The notes: a model not told the origin generated them from the letters alone. Positions 22,564 to 36,622 are shown, counted from the first letter of the stretch. The stretch is DNA of 64,000 nucleotides from Benincasa hispida (GCF_009727055.1 NC_052350.1:14085658-14149657); one strand, 5' to 3'. Numbers and translations: made by a program.

Positions 22564-24829
22564 TATTTCATTTCAATTAAATTAATCTCTCATTAAAAAA
22601 AAAAAAAAAATTGTCAAGTCATATGTAAGCTAGAGTACATGCACGCTCCAATGAATTTCAAGAAAACCATAATTATTTAAGATCTCTTCATATAGATAAG
22701 ATAATACTTTCTTTTAGTTCATTCAAAATTAAATTATTACACATACTTTAATTTTATCAAACTTTGGTGGTTAATAATTGCTACTTAGTGTCAGATTTTT
22801 CTCGAACACTTATGTGGATATTTTGATAAAATTTGTTAGTTATATTTAATATTATGTAAAAATTATCGATATTTGTTAATAAAAATTGAGATGAAAAATG
22901 CTTAATTAAATAAATAGAAATTTTCTCTCTCTTTTTTTCACTAGGGAAACATGCTAAACCGAAAAATCACACCGACACTTCATTCCAATTAACAATTTCA
23001 ACTGTTTTCTAATTTTAGAATATAGTATGTATTTCTCAATGATTATTGCATTCCACCATTTATCATATGTTTCATGATTATTTAATTAAATTCAATAATA
23101 ATTTAAACAATCTTCTAAAAAAATTAATAATTTAAACATATTATTAATAATGCATCTGAAGTCTAACAATTTTTTTTTTTTTTTTTTTAAGAAAAAATTT
23201 ACTAACGTATTATGAAAAGAAAAGGAAAAACTAACACATCTCAATATATATGTTTTTTATTTTAATTTTGTAAAAATTATTACATTTTAACCTTTCTTTA
23301 TTTTGAAATTATCTTTGATTATTTCAATTAAAAATGATTTCGAAATGAGTTTTGTCAGGATTTTTTTTTGTGTTATTTGTTTATATCTTTATTTTAATCT
23401 TGAATTTTTAGGTTTACTTTTTTTTTTAATTTCTATTTTTTTAAAAAAAAAATTATCATAACATATCAACTTTAGAAAATAAACAATTTTTATCCTTACT
23501 TTCACTTTTTCCTACAAATTAATAAATAGGGTTCAAATATGCATATTAATTAGCACATGAATGTAAGCATAAGTTTAAACCACATATGGGAGAAAAAAGT
23601 TTTGGGTACAGCCATATTAAATGGCGAAATATTATACTAATAACCAAATACGTACTTTTTTTTTCAACAACAAAAACAAATATTTTGAAAATTTAAGTGT
23701 TAAAATAATTATTTTTAAAATGTGTCTAAAATAAACGTATTGAATATTCGAGATAAAACAAATCAAAAAGTCATAGAACTAAAATACAATTTAAACCTTA
23801 TAACTTTTTAAATTATTTTTAACTATATTGGAAATTTTAAAAAAAATGAAAAAATTCAAATTATACTCTCAAACTTGCTTGTTATGTTGTATCAATTTTT
23901 TCCTTACAACTTTAATTTCATCGAATTGAACTCTAGAGTTAATTAGATGCTATAATATCTACCCTCCATTTAATTTTCGCTAATCTACCATTAATTTTAT
24001 AAAAAGACAAGGTAAAAATCTCCACAAACTCACTAATATAGTAATATCAATAATTTCATATTTTGGGCACATTTAAATTTGATCAATTTATATATTAACC
24101 ATTGAATAATTTTATCACAATTCAAAAGTTCTAAAAAAACAGCTCTAATGTATTTTTTTTCTTAATATTTTTGTCATTGTACAATACAAGTGTTTTAGAT
24201 TTTATTTTTTTAATAGAGATTTGAACTTTTAACATCAAAAATGGGTAATACTATTAATAGTGAATTATATTTACTCGACTGTATTTTATATTTTCATTAA
24301 TAGCATATGAAAATGCTTTATTCATTTTTAAAGAAGTTGGAAATGAAATCTTATTACTAGATAATAATTGCAAGTTTGCATCACCTTTTCAAATTTATGG
24401 ATGAAAAGTTATTTATTTATTTATTTATTTATTACTACTATAAAAGTAACATCAAACCAAATATAATAAAGAATTTATAATAATCTTCTTTCGTTAAACC
24501 CAATCCCAAAATTGAAAAGTAAATTTTATAAGAAGGAATCAAAACTCAAAATTTCATCAATGCAGAATAAAATAGAAGTATAAAATAAAAGCTTTAAGTC
24601 AAAAAATAAAAAAGGAAAAAAAAGAAAGAAAACGACAAATTGAAACAGATTCGTTACGTGGCGTCACTATCAGACGGGAATTTCCACGTAGACGTTAGGA
24701 AATCCCCGTCATGCGTTGCCATAAAAACCAGAAGCGTAACCTTCTAGGATTTTATATGCCTTTTTACCAACTCGGCAATCTCTACGAAAACGACTTTTTT
24801 TTTTTTTTTTTTTTTTTTGAGAAATTATT
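22564..24829. other. AT-rich intergenic DNA
   Basis: No gene supported. There are homopolymer A/T tracts (22595-22610, 23171-23188, 24796-24818) and a TTTA run (24412-24432). A segment near 24650-24780 is distinctly less AT-rich (TTCGTTACGTGGCGTCACTATC...GCGTAACC). It contains an ACGTGGC G-box-like motif but no frame. Confidence 0.45.
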
Positions 24830-25826
24830 TTTTAGATTAAATTTTATTTTAATTTTTGAACTTTAGATTTTATTCTATTTTAGTATTTAAACTTTTAAAA
24901 TATCTATTTTTGTTCCTAAACATTTTAATTCTTACTATTAATTAGTTAATAAATTGATGATGTCACATCTAATTTAAAATAAAAAAATGTTTGTTTATTC
25001 TCTTAACCATTACTCTTCTTCAAAATTATACCATCCTTAAATTTCATGTATGAATCTTGGAATCATTTTATGGACTCTTTTCAACAATTCCATTTTCCAC
25101 TTTCTCATCTTCTTCAAAAGAATTATTGACGATTGTTCTTTTCTTCTCAATCATTTTCTATGTTTTTTTACTACAAAATTTTCCTTTAATTTCTCTCTTT
25201 AAAAATTACAGAAAAATCGAAACATTTCTTCTTATATCTGAAAATGTGCAAAACTATGAGCTTTAAGCTTCTCCCTTCTTTCTCTGTAAAAAGTTTCAAA
25301 TTAAAAACATCTCCATGAGAAGTTGTTAAATTAAAGCATAAGCTTTCCTCTTTCTCTCTTTAAAAAGTTACAAGGAAGAGAAACTTCTCTCTCTTTTTTC
25401 TCACACAAAAGTTGAAGAAAACGCCCCTAACTCCTCTCCCTTAGCTTCTATATTCTCTCTAAGAAGTTACAAAAATACAAATTACTCTCGAGAAATAAGG
25501 AGAGAATTTTGCATAAATATTAATGGAGAGATGGAGAAATTAGGACTATTCCCTCCCGTAATAGATAATTAGTAATTGTAAAAACCTTTTTTTTACCATG
25601 GGAAGAGAGTGAGAGTAGACCACCTAAATAAAATTCACTTAGCAACAAATCATCAACATAGATATTTTATATATATATATTTTTTTTAAATTAGATGCCA
25701 CATCACTATTATGTTGATTGAGAATTAACAAGGACTAGAATTGCCATATTTTAAAAGTTCAATGACCAAAATAGAACAAAATTCAAAATTCAAAAACCAA
25801 AATAGGAGCTAAACCTTATTTTTTAA
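24830..25826. mobile_element. Fold-back element, about 1.0 kb
   Basis: Left arm (about 24830-24990): TTTTTGAACTTTAGATTTTA, TTAAACTTTTAAAATAT, GATGATGTCACATCTAATTT. Right arm (about 25670-25826): on the opposite strand TTTTTGAATTTTGAATTTTG, TTGAACTTTTAAAATAT, GTGATGTGGCATCTAATTT. These are diverged inverted copies of the same family as the element at 21872. The centre has several TCTCTTT-AAAAAGTTACAA repeats (near 25200, 25350, 25450). A small plus-strand open frame at 25057-25266 lies inside and has no domain. Confidence 0.65.
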
Positions 25827-25837
25827 TTCCTAAAATC

Positions 25838-26117
25838 TCATTTGATAACTATTTTATTTTACGAAAATTAAGTCTATTTTTTTTTTTCTAAATTTCTCAT
25901 AAGGATTTTTATTTTTCTTAATTACAAGAGTTATTATTAGATAAATTTTAAAAAAAATAAAACAAATTTTTTAAAACTATTTTTTTTTTTTTTTTTAGTT
26001 TTCAAATTTTGACTTGGTTTTTAAAAACTAAGTAACAAATTAAGAATTTTTAAGGTGGAATAAGTGATTTCATTTTCAAAAATAAAAAACTAAAATCGAA
26101 TAGTTACTAAATGGTCT
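25838..26117. mobile_element. hAT-like MITE (TTTGATAACTATTT ends)
   Basis: The left reads CTCATTTGATAACTATTTTA. The right, on the opposite strand, reads AGACCATTTAGTAACTATTC followed by TTTTTGAAAATG. Related ends occur near 20870-20890, 31830-31975 and 35610-35660, so this is a small dispersed family. Confidence 0.5.
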
Positions 26118-26639
26118 TGAATTTTTAGACTTTCAATTTGATTTCTAAAGTTTCAAAGTATATTTTTTCAATCCTCCCATTTTTAAGAATATGTTTATAG
26201 GTCATCGAGTAAGTTTTTTTATTTATTTTAAATATTTAGATAATATTTAAATTAAAAAATAATATTAAAGAAGAAGAATGAAGATGAAGAAAGGAGACAT
26301 AAAAGATAAAGTTTTTAATTTCAAATGTAGTGGCAACCTTTAAAATAATTTTTTAAAAAAATACATAATTCAATTAACGTAGTGTCTGTACATTCAACTT
26401 CAAATTTAAAGGTTTTGATTTCTCCGCTACATATGGACTAAAAAGTAAATTTTTCACAAAATTGAAGGACTAAAAACATAAATTCACTTATTTTTCATGC
26501 AAAAAGAAGAAAGGGAAGCCACTTGTGAGTTGTGATCAGAGCGTTCGCCAGGTCACTTGCCATTTAAGATAAAAAGCGACAATTTAGGGATTATTCAATT
26601 GATAAGATTTCAGCATTTAATTTTAAGGAAAAAAAAAAA

Positions 26640-27415
26640 AAAAAAAACCTTTTTACCTTTAGATTTTAAATTTAATTTCTATTTAACTCTTGGACTTCAA
26701 AATATTACACAATTAGTTTTAAAATTTTGAGTTTGATATTAATTAAGTCCTTATGTTTCAAAATACTACAATTTTACTATTGAAATTTGATTTTTTTTTC
26801 AATTTAGTTCATACGTCTCGAGATTTATACTTTTAACCTCAATTTTTCACTAGATACTCACGGGGACTTCAAAATATTACACAATTAGTTTTTAAATTTT
26901 GAGTTGGTATTAATTAAATCCTTAAGTTTAAAAATGCTACAATTTATCATTGAAATTTGAATTTTGTTTTAATTTGGTCCCTACATCTCGAGGTTTACAC
27001 TTTTAACCTTAATTTTTCACTAAATACTCCATTTTCATTTTTTGGAGTTAATTTATGTTAATAAATTAAAAATCATTAAAATAATTATAATTAATTAAGT
27101 TTCATTGTTTTTATCACTTTTAAAATTAAATTTCAAATTCCTCTTCTAATTGTTTTTAATTAGTTAATAGAAATTGACGTCAATGATTGAAAGTGAGTAT
27201 TTAATGAAAATTGAGGTTAAAAGTGTAAAATCTTGAAATTCATGGACTAGATTGAAACAAAATTCAAATCTCAAAAATAAAATTGTAACATTTTGAAATT
27301 TAAAGACTAAATTGAAACAAAATTTAAAATTTATGAACTAAATATAAAATATTTTAAAAACTATGGACCAAATAAAAATTATGGAGAAAACCTATAATAA
27401 AAAAGGTATTATCCC
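26640..27415. mobile_element. Fold-back element with duplicated left arm, about 0.8 kb
   Basis: The left arm is present twice in direct orientation (about 26690-26860 and 26872-27035). Both contain GGACTTCAAAATATTACACA, CTCGAG(A/G)TTTA(T/C)ACTTTTAACC and TTTTTCACTA(G/A)ATACTC. The right arm (about 27195-27390) is an inverted copy (GAGTATTTAATGAAAATTGAGGTT; ATTGTAACATTTTGAAATT). Same sequence style as the elements at 21872 and 24830. Non-coding. Confidence 0.65.
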
Positions 27416-28499
27416 CTCTCTTATAAATGGGAAAATAACATTGTTAAATTTAACAAAGAAAATGTAAATGGGAGACCTTGTTTAGGTTTTAAAAAATTAA
27501 ATTAAATTACAAGTTTTTGTACTTCTTAAATTTTTGTCTTTTAAATCTTATCTGTTAAATTTATCGAACTTTTACTTTTAAACATGGAGCTTTAAATCGT
27601 CGGATAGATCTTAACTTTCAATTTCGTATCTAATAAATTTTAATTTCTTTAATTTTAATAAGTAAATTAATTTATTCAATATAAAACTAAATTTTATATC
27701 GTATAAAACACTGAACTTAAGATTTTGTGTTATATAAGTTTGTGAATCTTAGAAAATGTTGAATGAACTTAAATATTTCTTTAATATCAATGGTGAACAG
27801 AATTAATAAAAAATCGAGTCGCACAACCAAAATCACCTAATCAAAGAAAATCAATCGTTTTTCCTTGAATCTAGTCGGGATTATTTTTTTTCTAAAAAAA
27901 CAAAGATACAAAGACATGTTTAATATTTTTTTATAGAACAAACCGATCGAACTACAAACTACTCTCTAACTTCATCACCACAAATGAGGGGATAATCATA
28001 AAGAAATTTTAGATACATATGTTAGAAAAAAAATTGAAGTTGAAATTTATATTAATAAACATATTTTAAAGTCTAAATAAACGACTTAAAAAATTTAAGG
28101 ACTAACTTGTCATTTAATCTAAAAACATTGATTCAACATAAGTGATCATGATGGATTCGATTTTTTTTTTTGTTTAAGATCTTGATCTTGCAATAAAACA
28201 AAATATGTTTAATATTAATTGATTTAATTAATAAAAATATTACTTTTAAAGATGGTGAATATTGGGCATGTTCCACCACCTTTTAATTCTTTACACACGT
28301 CCGTCCGTCCCCCCACCCCCACCACCACAAAAAGAGAAAATATTTTATTATATTATTCATTTTGTTTGATTGTCATTTTAGTCCTCTTTCTTGATAAATT
28401 ACACTATAGGACAATCAACGAATTTCATTTCTTTTTGGTTGTTCCAAATTATTTGAGTGGTAAATTTTTTAATTCAAATAATAATTTATTAAATAATAA
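27416..28499. other. AT-rich intergenic DNA
   Basis: No gene. A short C-rich patch (GTCCGTCCGTCCCCCCACC, near 28298-28320) stands out. The plus-strand open frame 28252-28521 spans it and shows no domain. Confidence 0.45.
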
Positions 28500-29004
28500 A
28501 TTCAACTCAATCCAATCTTAAAACATTTGTACGGTTGGATTGGTTCGGATTAGTCGAGTTAATTATTTAAATATTTTTATTCTAAAAATAAGTAATATGT
28601 TAATATGTAAAAAATTGAGTTTAATTATGTTCATATATTGAATCAAGATTAGTAACTCAAATTTTCAATTTATATCGTAAAAATTGTCTAATATAAATTT
28701 TCTTCCATAGTGTTAAATAATTGTTTTTATGAGTTGTTGGAGAATAAATTAATCAAAACAATCATGAAATAAAATTATATTTATGTAAAAGTAATGGTAT
28801 AATAAGTAAAAACAACATACATTTCAAAATAAAAACAATAAATTTGGGTTAGTTCGAGTTATTTTAGATGAACTAATCTACCCCATAAAATTTTCATTTA
28901 TTTGAACCAAACTCAATCTAAATGAGTTAATAACCCAAAGCAAACCGTGTCTTAGGTTGGGTTAATCGAATTTCTCATATCATTAGATTTTTTGAATACC
29001 TCTA
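28500..29004. mobile_element. hAT-like element remnant with GGTTGGATTGG motifs
   Basis: The right end on the opposite strand reads TAGAGGTATTCAAAAAA, a mutated hAT end of the TAGGGGTGTTCA type. Subterminal GGTTGGATTGGTTCGG (near 28532) and CTTAGGTTGGGTTAATCG (near 28950) match the family of the elements at 19124 and 32089. The left end is not defined. Confidence 0.5.
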
Positions 29005-32000
29005 CTAGCTATAATATAATATATTGTTCTAAAAAAAGTTATATAATGATATATTTAAGAGTGAGTATAGAGTAAGTATTTTTAGACAAAGTGATTTAGT
29101 TATAATTATTGATGTAAAAGGGGGTTTAATTATAAATCATTTTAGTGGTCGAAATTAGTGTAATTATATCATTATTTATATACTTTAAGTCTTCTTAATT
29201 GCTTTTAATTAATATGATCGTTAAGCCATTTTTTTTAAAACACATGATCATTAAAACTCTTTGAAATAGTCATTCACTAGCTTGAGATATAACTAAAGCT
29301 TGTGACTTTGTGAGGCTAGGGAGAGTTTGATTAATGATATAATATTAGGTAATAGTTTGTTTATTTTACTAATTTTAACCCTATTCTTTTATTTAGTTTA
29401 ATTAATTTACCGACAAGTTGTACCAATTATCACTCCGTACTTTTATTTTCGTCAAACTATACTATAGACTCAAAATATAAATTCTACGTTCAATCGTTGC
29501 TACCATTAATTTTAACAAAAAACAATTAAAAAAATTTCGAACTTGCCCATTTCAACAATATTAATTTCTTTTCTCAAATTTTAGTTTAATAAATACACAA
29601 ATAAATTATTAAATAACTTTGTCAAAATCTACGAACTTTAATAAATTATTTTAATGTCGTTTTTGATTTAAAATCTTATGAATTTTATACCATTTATAAA
29701 TTTTCTATTCATTGAACACGTATGGAAAAAATGTTATTTTTAGTGATCTTTGAAATGAAAAGGAAAAAAATGCAAATACCCTTTTAAATATAAAGTCAAA
29801 ATTCAATACTTAATGCATTTTTTTTATAAGAAAAGCAAAATTCAAATTACGTGACACAAATACATTTTAATTTTTACATACCAACTATCATATCAATATC
29901 AATAAATTATTTTAACAAATACTATATTTTTAAAAACAATTATTTTAAACTTTATGTACATTTAAAAAAAAATCAAAATTTCAAATTAGAAAAATGAAAA
30001 TTTTAATCGTACTTAAAAAAATAATTGAAATTTACTCCAAAATTTAGAGATATTAGTATGAAGAAATCCTAGTTATTATTATTGTTATTAAATTCGATGA
30101 GGTACAAAATTTCACGTGTTCATATTGTATATAATGGCGGTAGGCCTGCGCCTGTCCAACCGTCATAAATGACGTATGGGCAAGGATGTACATACACCCA
30201 CTAACAAAATTGAAGCCATCAAAATATTGTAAAATTAAAAAAAAAAAAAAAAAAAATCAATATATTAAAGACAGATAAAAAAAAAATCAAATTATTTATC
30301 GAAATAACAAAAAAAAAAATTGATAAATATTGAGTGATAGACTTTTATTAATTTTTATTATTAATAAATACGGATAGATTTTCATCAACCTCTTTATAAA
30401 AAAAGATTAAAATTTTACTATTTTATATAAATAGATTCTCTTATTTTATTATTTTTGAAAATATCTTATATATTAATATAGGCTAAATTAAATACATACT
30501 TTATAATAAGAAAAGAAAAGCAGGTACTTATATGAGGTTATGTGATGTCAACAAATTTGTCTTTGCTTCCTAATAAAATAAAGAAAATGGCCATAATTGC
30601 ATGTGCATTCAAAAGCTAACAAAAACAGATTCTTTCTTTGTAAATGTCAAACCATAGCGTTTCATCTTCTCTCTTTTTCCATTCTGGCATAATGAGAATT
30701 TCAACTTTATATATATATAAGGTTGTAAACAAGGGTGTAATTTTAGATAATGTAATATTAAATTTATATTCATCCATTAGTTTAAGTTTTTAGGTCAGTT
30801 GATGATTTAAAATAATATTAGAGAAGGTGATTATGCAAACCGTCACAATGTTATTTCCTCCTCATTAAATTAATTTCGCTTATTGAGTTTTTTGCTTATT
30901 TCAAATTCACAAGTGAGATGTGTAGTGTTAGATGATATAATATTAAATTTAACTTCGTCCACCAAATTACATTTTTTGGTCAATTGATGATTTAAGATGT
31001 AGTGAACAAAAAAAGAAGATTGCAGTAAAGTAAAATTTAATGGAGTGAGATCAAATCATTAACATGTGGTATGGTAATCGAATATCTTATCTATTGAACT
31101 ATGTTTAAATTGACATTCGGTTTATGTTATTAATATCTTTAAAGAAGTATTAATATTACATGTAGATTTAGTTGACGTATCTATCATTTTATGTAAATTT
31201 AAACAAAAATAATTAGTAAGATTATCAAATTTAGATTCGATTGAGAGCCTCGACTTTTCTCTCTCTCTCACGAGGTTTAGGCTCTTCTATTCCATCGTTA
31301 TCTCTTTTGATCTATTCATTTGGTTCGTTGGATAATCATTTTGTTACCGCTTGTAATCTTTCATTTATATGACACTAATTTTAAGGTAGATTTGAAATGC
31401 ATTTTAAAATATTTAATTTAAAAATAATATATTTTGAAAAAAAATTGCAGTGTTTGAAAAAATTTATTAATTAAGTTTATTATTTAACCAATAAATTATG
31501 AGAACATAATATCTGATTTTATAATGAAAGCTTTTAATATAAAGATCCTACTATATGCAAAATTTTGGCCACGTGCACCAAAATTTGAAAATATTATTGA
31601 ATGTAGCTTTATCGATTTCCATAAAATATATGTCAGTGTGTGTTGAAGTTCATTTCTCAATTAAATGTAATTTTGATAATGTCATTTCCTTCAGTTTCCT
31701 CTTATATGTTGTCTTGTTTTATTAATTATTCAACTGTGATGGATCATAAAGGCTTTGTTTTGCAACTATCAATTTTTTTTTAAAAAAAATTATGCTGGAT
31801 CTTTTTATACAATTATCTTAAACTATATTTTTCATATTTTCTAATTAAAAGTTGAAATTTTTAGACAAATTCTAAAAATCAAAATTACTGTTTTTTTTTA
31901 TTATTTTTAATTTGGACGGATATTTTTAAACACTTAAAAATTAAAAACTAAATAATTAACCAACGGATTATAATTAAGTCAATTATATTTTCTAATTTTC

Positions 32001-32088
32001 AACTTATAAAATATGTTAATATATAACTACTGTGTCCATTGTTTCATTGGATACCCATAAAGTTATAAACATGTTTGGTTGTTGTAGG
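29005..32088. other. AT-rich intergenic DNA with a short direct repeat
   Basis: No supported gene. Two diverged direct copies of about 80 bp lie at about 30737-30824 and 30920-30996 (TTAGAT(A/G)ATRTAATATTAAATTTA...TTGATGATTTAA). A (CT)n-like patch is near 31257-31270. An isolated less AT-rich segment (GGCGGTAGGCCTGCGCCTGTCC near 30134) has no open frame. Confidence 0.45.
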
Positions 32089-32617
32089 TAGGAGTGTTCA
32101 AATAATCTAACAATTCGAACAATCTGAACTATCGAATCCAAAATATAAGGTTGGGTTGAGTTAATTTTATTTTTGGGTAGGGTTGGATTAAACATTTTCT
32201 ATTTTTGTTGAGTTGGATTGGGACGTGGGTTGACTAAAAAAATTTGGATTGACCCAATTCAACTCGAATTTTATATACATAAATAAAATATACTATATAT
32301 TTCTCTTTATTTAAAATTTGATTACTTTGTATTGATTAATTTATGAATTTAAATATTTTTCTTTTAAAATTGTTATGATATTTGTCTTTATTTGAAGTTT
32401 TAAATAAAAATCTTAGATATTTGGTATTTAGCATTTGAATTTTATAAGATTTTAGTTATTAGTCATGTATTGTATATAAATTTTACATAAAAAAAAGTTA
32501 TAACCCGACAACCCAACCAATTCGACTTAAGTTGGATTGGGTTAGAGACTTTATTTCGTTATTTGGTTGTCAATTCAACCAACCTAAATTTTTGGGTTAA
32601 TCCGAAAAACACCCTTA
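32089..32617. mobile_element. hAT-like non-autonomous element, about 529 bp
   Basis: The left end is TAGGAGTGTTCAAATAA. The right end on the opposite strand is TAAGGGTGTTTTTCGG. It has subterminal AAGGTTGGGTTGAGTT and, inverted, CCAACCTAAA blocks. It is non-coding. No exact 8 bp target duplication was found, so the edges may be off by some bases. Confidence 0.55.
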
Positions 32618-33411
32618 ATCCAACCCAACTCAATCCATATATCCGTAGTCGTAGGGTAATTAGTTTCTTGGTTGGCTGATTTTAAAAGTATATGTTTCCT
32701 TCTCACTATAACATCCAACTTTTATAATTACCTTTTATTTTCTTTCCATTTCAAAATTTTCCATATACATTTTTTCATTTTTATGAAAATAAAACCCCCA
32801 AACAAACCTTATAATTAGTTCACACAATCCCATCTTTTATTTTTGTCTTTATTAAATTACAATTTAATGTAAGACTTAACGATGATAAGACTAGTTTAAA
32901 TATAAAAATAATCAAACCTTGAAAGAACAATTTTTTTTTTTTTTGACTTAAAAAAATTACTTTGAAAAGTTTATTATAATAATATAAATTTAAAAAGTAA
33001 AGCTTCCAAAATTGAAGTTGAAATTTGAAAATGAAGCATGACCAATTGAGGAGGCAATTAATGGATGATTTTGAATTGACAACTAAATAGAGTATTCATT
33101 ATTCAAAGTATTAATTTGCACGTTTGGAATATATTAATTAATTGTGTATATATGGATCATCAAGTCAAAGCTGATGACTCAAACTCCAATATTTTCCAAT
33201 TCATCCAAAATGACTTTCTCGTTTCATAATCTTCATCTTCTAATCCCCCTCCCTTTCTTTTTGTAATTACAAATTCGACCACCATTTTATTTTTAATTCT
33301 TTTTACAATTTTTTAGAGTATATTATAAAGATAGGATTAAATAATATATTTAATGAGTTGAGTTATTGTTAATTGTAACTTCTCTTTTTTTTTACTAGAC
33401 GTTGTTAATTA
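32618..33411. other. AT-rich spacer
   Basis: No gene or clear element. Confidence 0.4.
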
Positions 33412-35228
33412 TAGAAGGTTGGGTTTTATGTCCTAAATTTTGTGGTTAGTAAATAATAAAATTTATTCTGAAAATTCAATAAAGTTGTTATTGAGTATAT
33501 GGTTTTTTTTAGAAATCCAATAAGTCAAAGTCCCTTAACTATTACTTGAGTATTTGAACTTTGTGTGGAGACATACAAGTGGATTAAGTTCGAGTAAATA
33601 GTCAAAATGATCTATAGTATATGAATAAGGTTGGGTGCTTTATTCTGGTAACATTATTGGATGCGGTCTACTCTGTAGTTGTTACAAAGAGTTGTAAAGC
33701 GCTACAAACGAAGTGATCCTAATTCATTCATGTTGGGATATGAGGAGTGAGGGTGTCCTGTGCAAATGAGTTTTGTGCAAAATCGGACCATGAAACCAAT
33801 CACTCTTACTTTATAACGTTGTTTACTGTTTAAGACTAACTATTTCAAAGCGATGACCTAGGTAACTTGACCTTAATCCTGAACTAACTATGAACTCCTG
33901 TTTGTTCGGGATTATCCTTTGATCTACAAACGGTGAGAGTAGCCCAACTGCCTCTACTCAATGAGCCTCTCATTTTGGGGATAAGATCGGATGAATAGCT
34001 GGACACATAGGGTGCAGGATGGAATTCACTCCTACCCGATTAGGGTTAGTAAAGAGGTTGTTCCCTTCAAGTGTAGATTATGGGTATTGAACAAGAGGCC
34101 TCACCCTCTCATTAGTTTGAGAGGGATTCAATTTGTTGATTGGATCACAAATAAATTGTTAGTAATTTCGGGGGTAAAACAGAGATCTGACCCAGCCGTT
34201 ATTACGAATAACTGTGAAGGGTTAACTTACTAATAATGATTATATCGAGTGGACATAATATATCTACAGTGAGGGGAGTTCAGTTATGGGCTTTAGTGAA
34301 ATCACCCATTAGTTAACGAATGGGGGTTAGATCGGTCTAATGAGTTTAGCCGATTAATCTCGGATCGTTGGAGCCATTGATCTGTAGGTCTGCGAGGTCC
34401 CTCTACTACTCGTAAATGGATTAGCTCTAGAGTAGCGTGATAAGTTAATTTGAAGTGTTCAAATTAGAACTAAATGAAATGGGAGAAATAACATTTAAAT
34501 ATGATTTAAATATTTGAAGATGGTATTGTGAAATTAATTTAATATTATATATTAAATTAATTATAATTATTTAAATTGTTTAAATAATTATTTATTATTT
34601 TTATTAAGAAAATTAATTTATGAAATTAATTTTGTAAAATTAATAATATTTTCAATTTTATTAAAAGAATTGATTTATAAAATCAATGTTTATCAAAATT
34701 AAAAAAGAAGTAAAAACACGAAATGGAAATTAAACATTTTCCATTTTCTTCTTCCAAGTAACTCACTAAACAACCTACTTCAAGCTTCATTAAACTCCAA
34801 GCATGAGTTGCATCTCATGCAATAAATCTCATTGCATGACTGTCTGCAATATATTGAAGAGATTGGAGTGTTTTGAAGGGAAGACAACCGATAGAATTTC
34901 TCTGAAAAATTCGAGAGAAGAAGCTGTTCTTCATGTTGGGTTGTTGCTGTAAGTTAATCTCAAAATTCCCTTAATTCAAGCTTATTTTGAGTCACACTAT
35001 TCAATCTAGAGCACTAAGAGAATAGTAGGGAAGATCTTGGGGTGGTCTACAACAAGATTCAGAAGAGATTAGCAGCTGGTTTCAAGCTTAGAGGAAATTC
35101 TTCAAAGATATGTCATGAAACCCATGTATTTCTGTTATAGCATGCTTTCATTTCTGCCAAAATTAATGAATTAGAATGCTTAGGGATCCTTATCTCTTCC
35201 GTTGGCGATGGTACGTTCCAACATAGAA
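33412..35228 (+). mobile_element. Solo LTR of a Copia-like element with 5 bp target duplication
   Basis: The LTR body spans 33417-35223 (1807 bp), starting GGTTGGGTTTTATGTCC (a mutated TGTTGGG start) and ending GTACGTTCCAACA. It is flanked by TAGAA on both sides (33412-33416 and 35224-35228). No internal pol or gag is present between the ends, so it is a solo LTR produced by recombination between LTRs. It shares internal blocks with the LTR at 3729-5999 in opposite orientation, such as GGAGTTCAGTTATGGGCTTTAGT against its counterpart near 5095-5125. A plus-strand open frame at 33991-34233 has no known domain. Confidence 0.75.
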
Positions 35229-36622
35229 GGCTGTTGTTTATACAACAATCATATTCAAAATATTAGCATATATAACATAATACAAAAATAATTTTCAAAT
35301 ATAGTAAAAATTAGATATGACTCTTAAAGTCTATCAAGTGATAGACCATATCGTTAAGAGAAGTTTGTTAGTGATAGACCATATCACTAATAGGAGTCTA
35401 ATACATTTTGCTATATTTGCAATTCCTTAAAAATGTTGCTATACGCTTAATTATTAACCTTAAAAGTACCATCTATTGCAATTACTCTTGATTTTATAAT
35501 CATAACATATTATTTTGAAGGTTTTAATGACTTGACGGGTTAAACTTGATTTAAATTGACCATTTATTATCAAGTTTATTCTAACATAAGTATGAAAGTT
35601 TTAGACTCAGTTTGGTAACTATTTCGTTTTAGTTTTTAATTTTTGAAAATTAAACTTATCTTTTCTCAATTTCTTACAATAATATACATTTTTCTTAAGT
35701 ACAAAAGTTTGAGGGTATAATTTCAACTACTCACCATACTTTATGGGTGTTTTTTTCAATCCATCCAAAAATAAAATAAAAAGTAAGGATAATTTTTTTT
35801 TTTTTTATAGAAAGTTTAGAAACTAAAACAGACCATTTAAAAGGTTGAGACCAAGATAAAACAAGTCTAAAGTTAAAGAAACTAAAATAGGTATTTTAAA
35901 AAAATACATCTTAAACATTTATGAAATAAAATAAAAAAAAGTTTAAGAACAAAAATAAAATTTAAAATAAGAAAATTTTTAGTATTATTTTTTTAAACAA
36001 TATATGGGGTTAGTGTGAAATCAAATTTATGACTTAGAGATCGATAATTCAAACTAATGTCAACTAAACTATACTCTATTGACAAATTTCGAGTGTTATT
36101 GTAGTAGTATGTACTCCTACTCATATTTTAAGATTGATACATATTTTTATATATCACTCTAACACAATTCTTAAATGTTTTTTTTATGGCAAACAATGAA
36201 TAAAAAAAATCTCAAACTATGATTGTATTAGATATTTTTTACTTTAAACTTACATCAAATCATAAACTTGAATACATAAAAAGTTACAAAAATACTAATT
36301 CAACTCTATTGATTATGTCCTTCCCCCAAAAACAACCGTTGATTAGGTCAGTAAAAACTCTTTCAAAAAGAAGAAGAAGAAAAAAAAAGAAACTCATTCT
36401 CAAGGATTACCCATTGAGAAGAAAGAAAGAAAAAAGATTAAAAAAAGGGGAAAAAAAAAAAAGAAAAGAGAGAGAGAGATGACAAGAAAAAGACCCCAAT
36501 AATAAGATTTAAGAACAAAGAGAGGGAGAAAAAAACTGAAAAAGAAAATTACAAAAAGGACAGTTTAGTCTTTTTGCATTGTTTCAAACTTTCAATGGAT
36601 GGGTTGCAAAAGAAGGAGCTAT
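35229..36622. other. Intergenic DNA and 3' flank of the SMXL gene
   Basis: There is no separate gene. TATCAnTGATAG-type palindromes lie at 35325-35400 (TCTATCAAGTGATAGACC and two relatives). A MITE end GTTTGGTAACTATTTCG is near 35609. A purine-rich tract at 36360-36560 precedes the stop codon of the minus-strand gene and may be part of its 3' UTR. The open frame 36219-36482 is low-complexity lysine/arginine from this tract. Confidence 0.5.

Noticed and set aside
33991..34233. 80-codon plus-strand open frame
   Set aside because: It lies within the solo LTR and shows no known domain. Nothing suggests translation.
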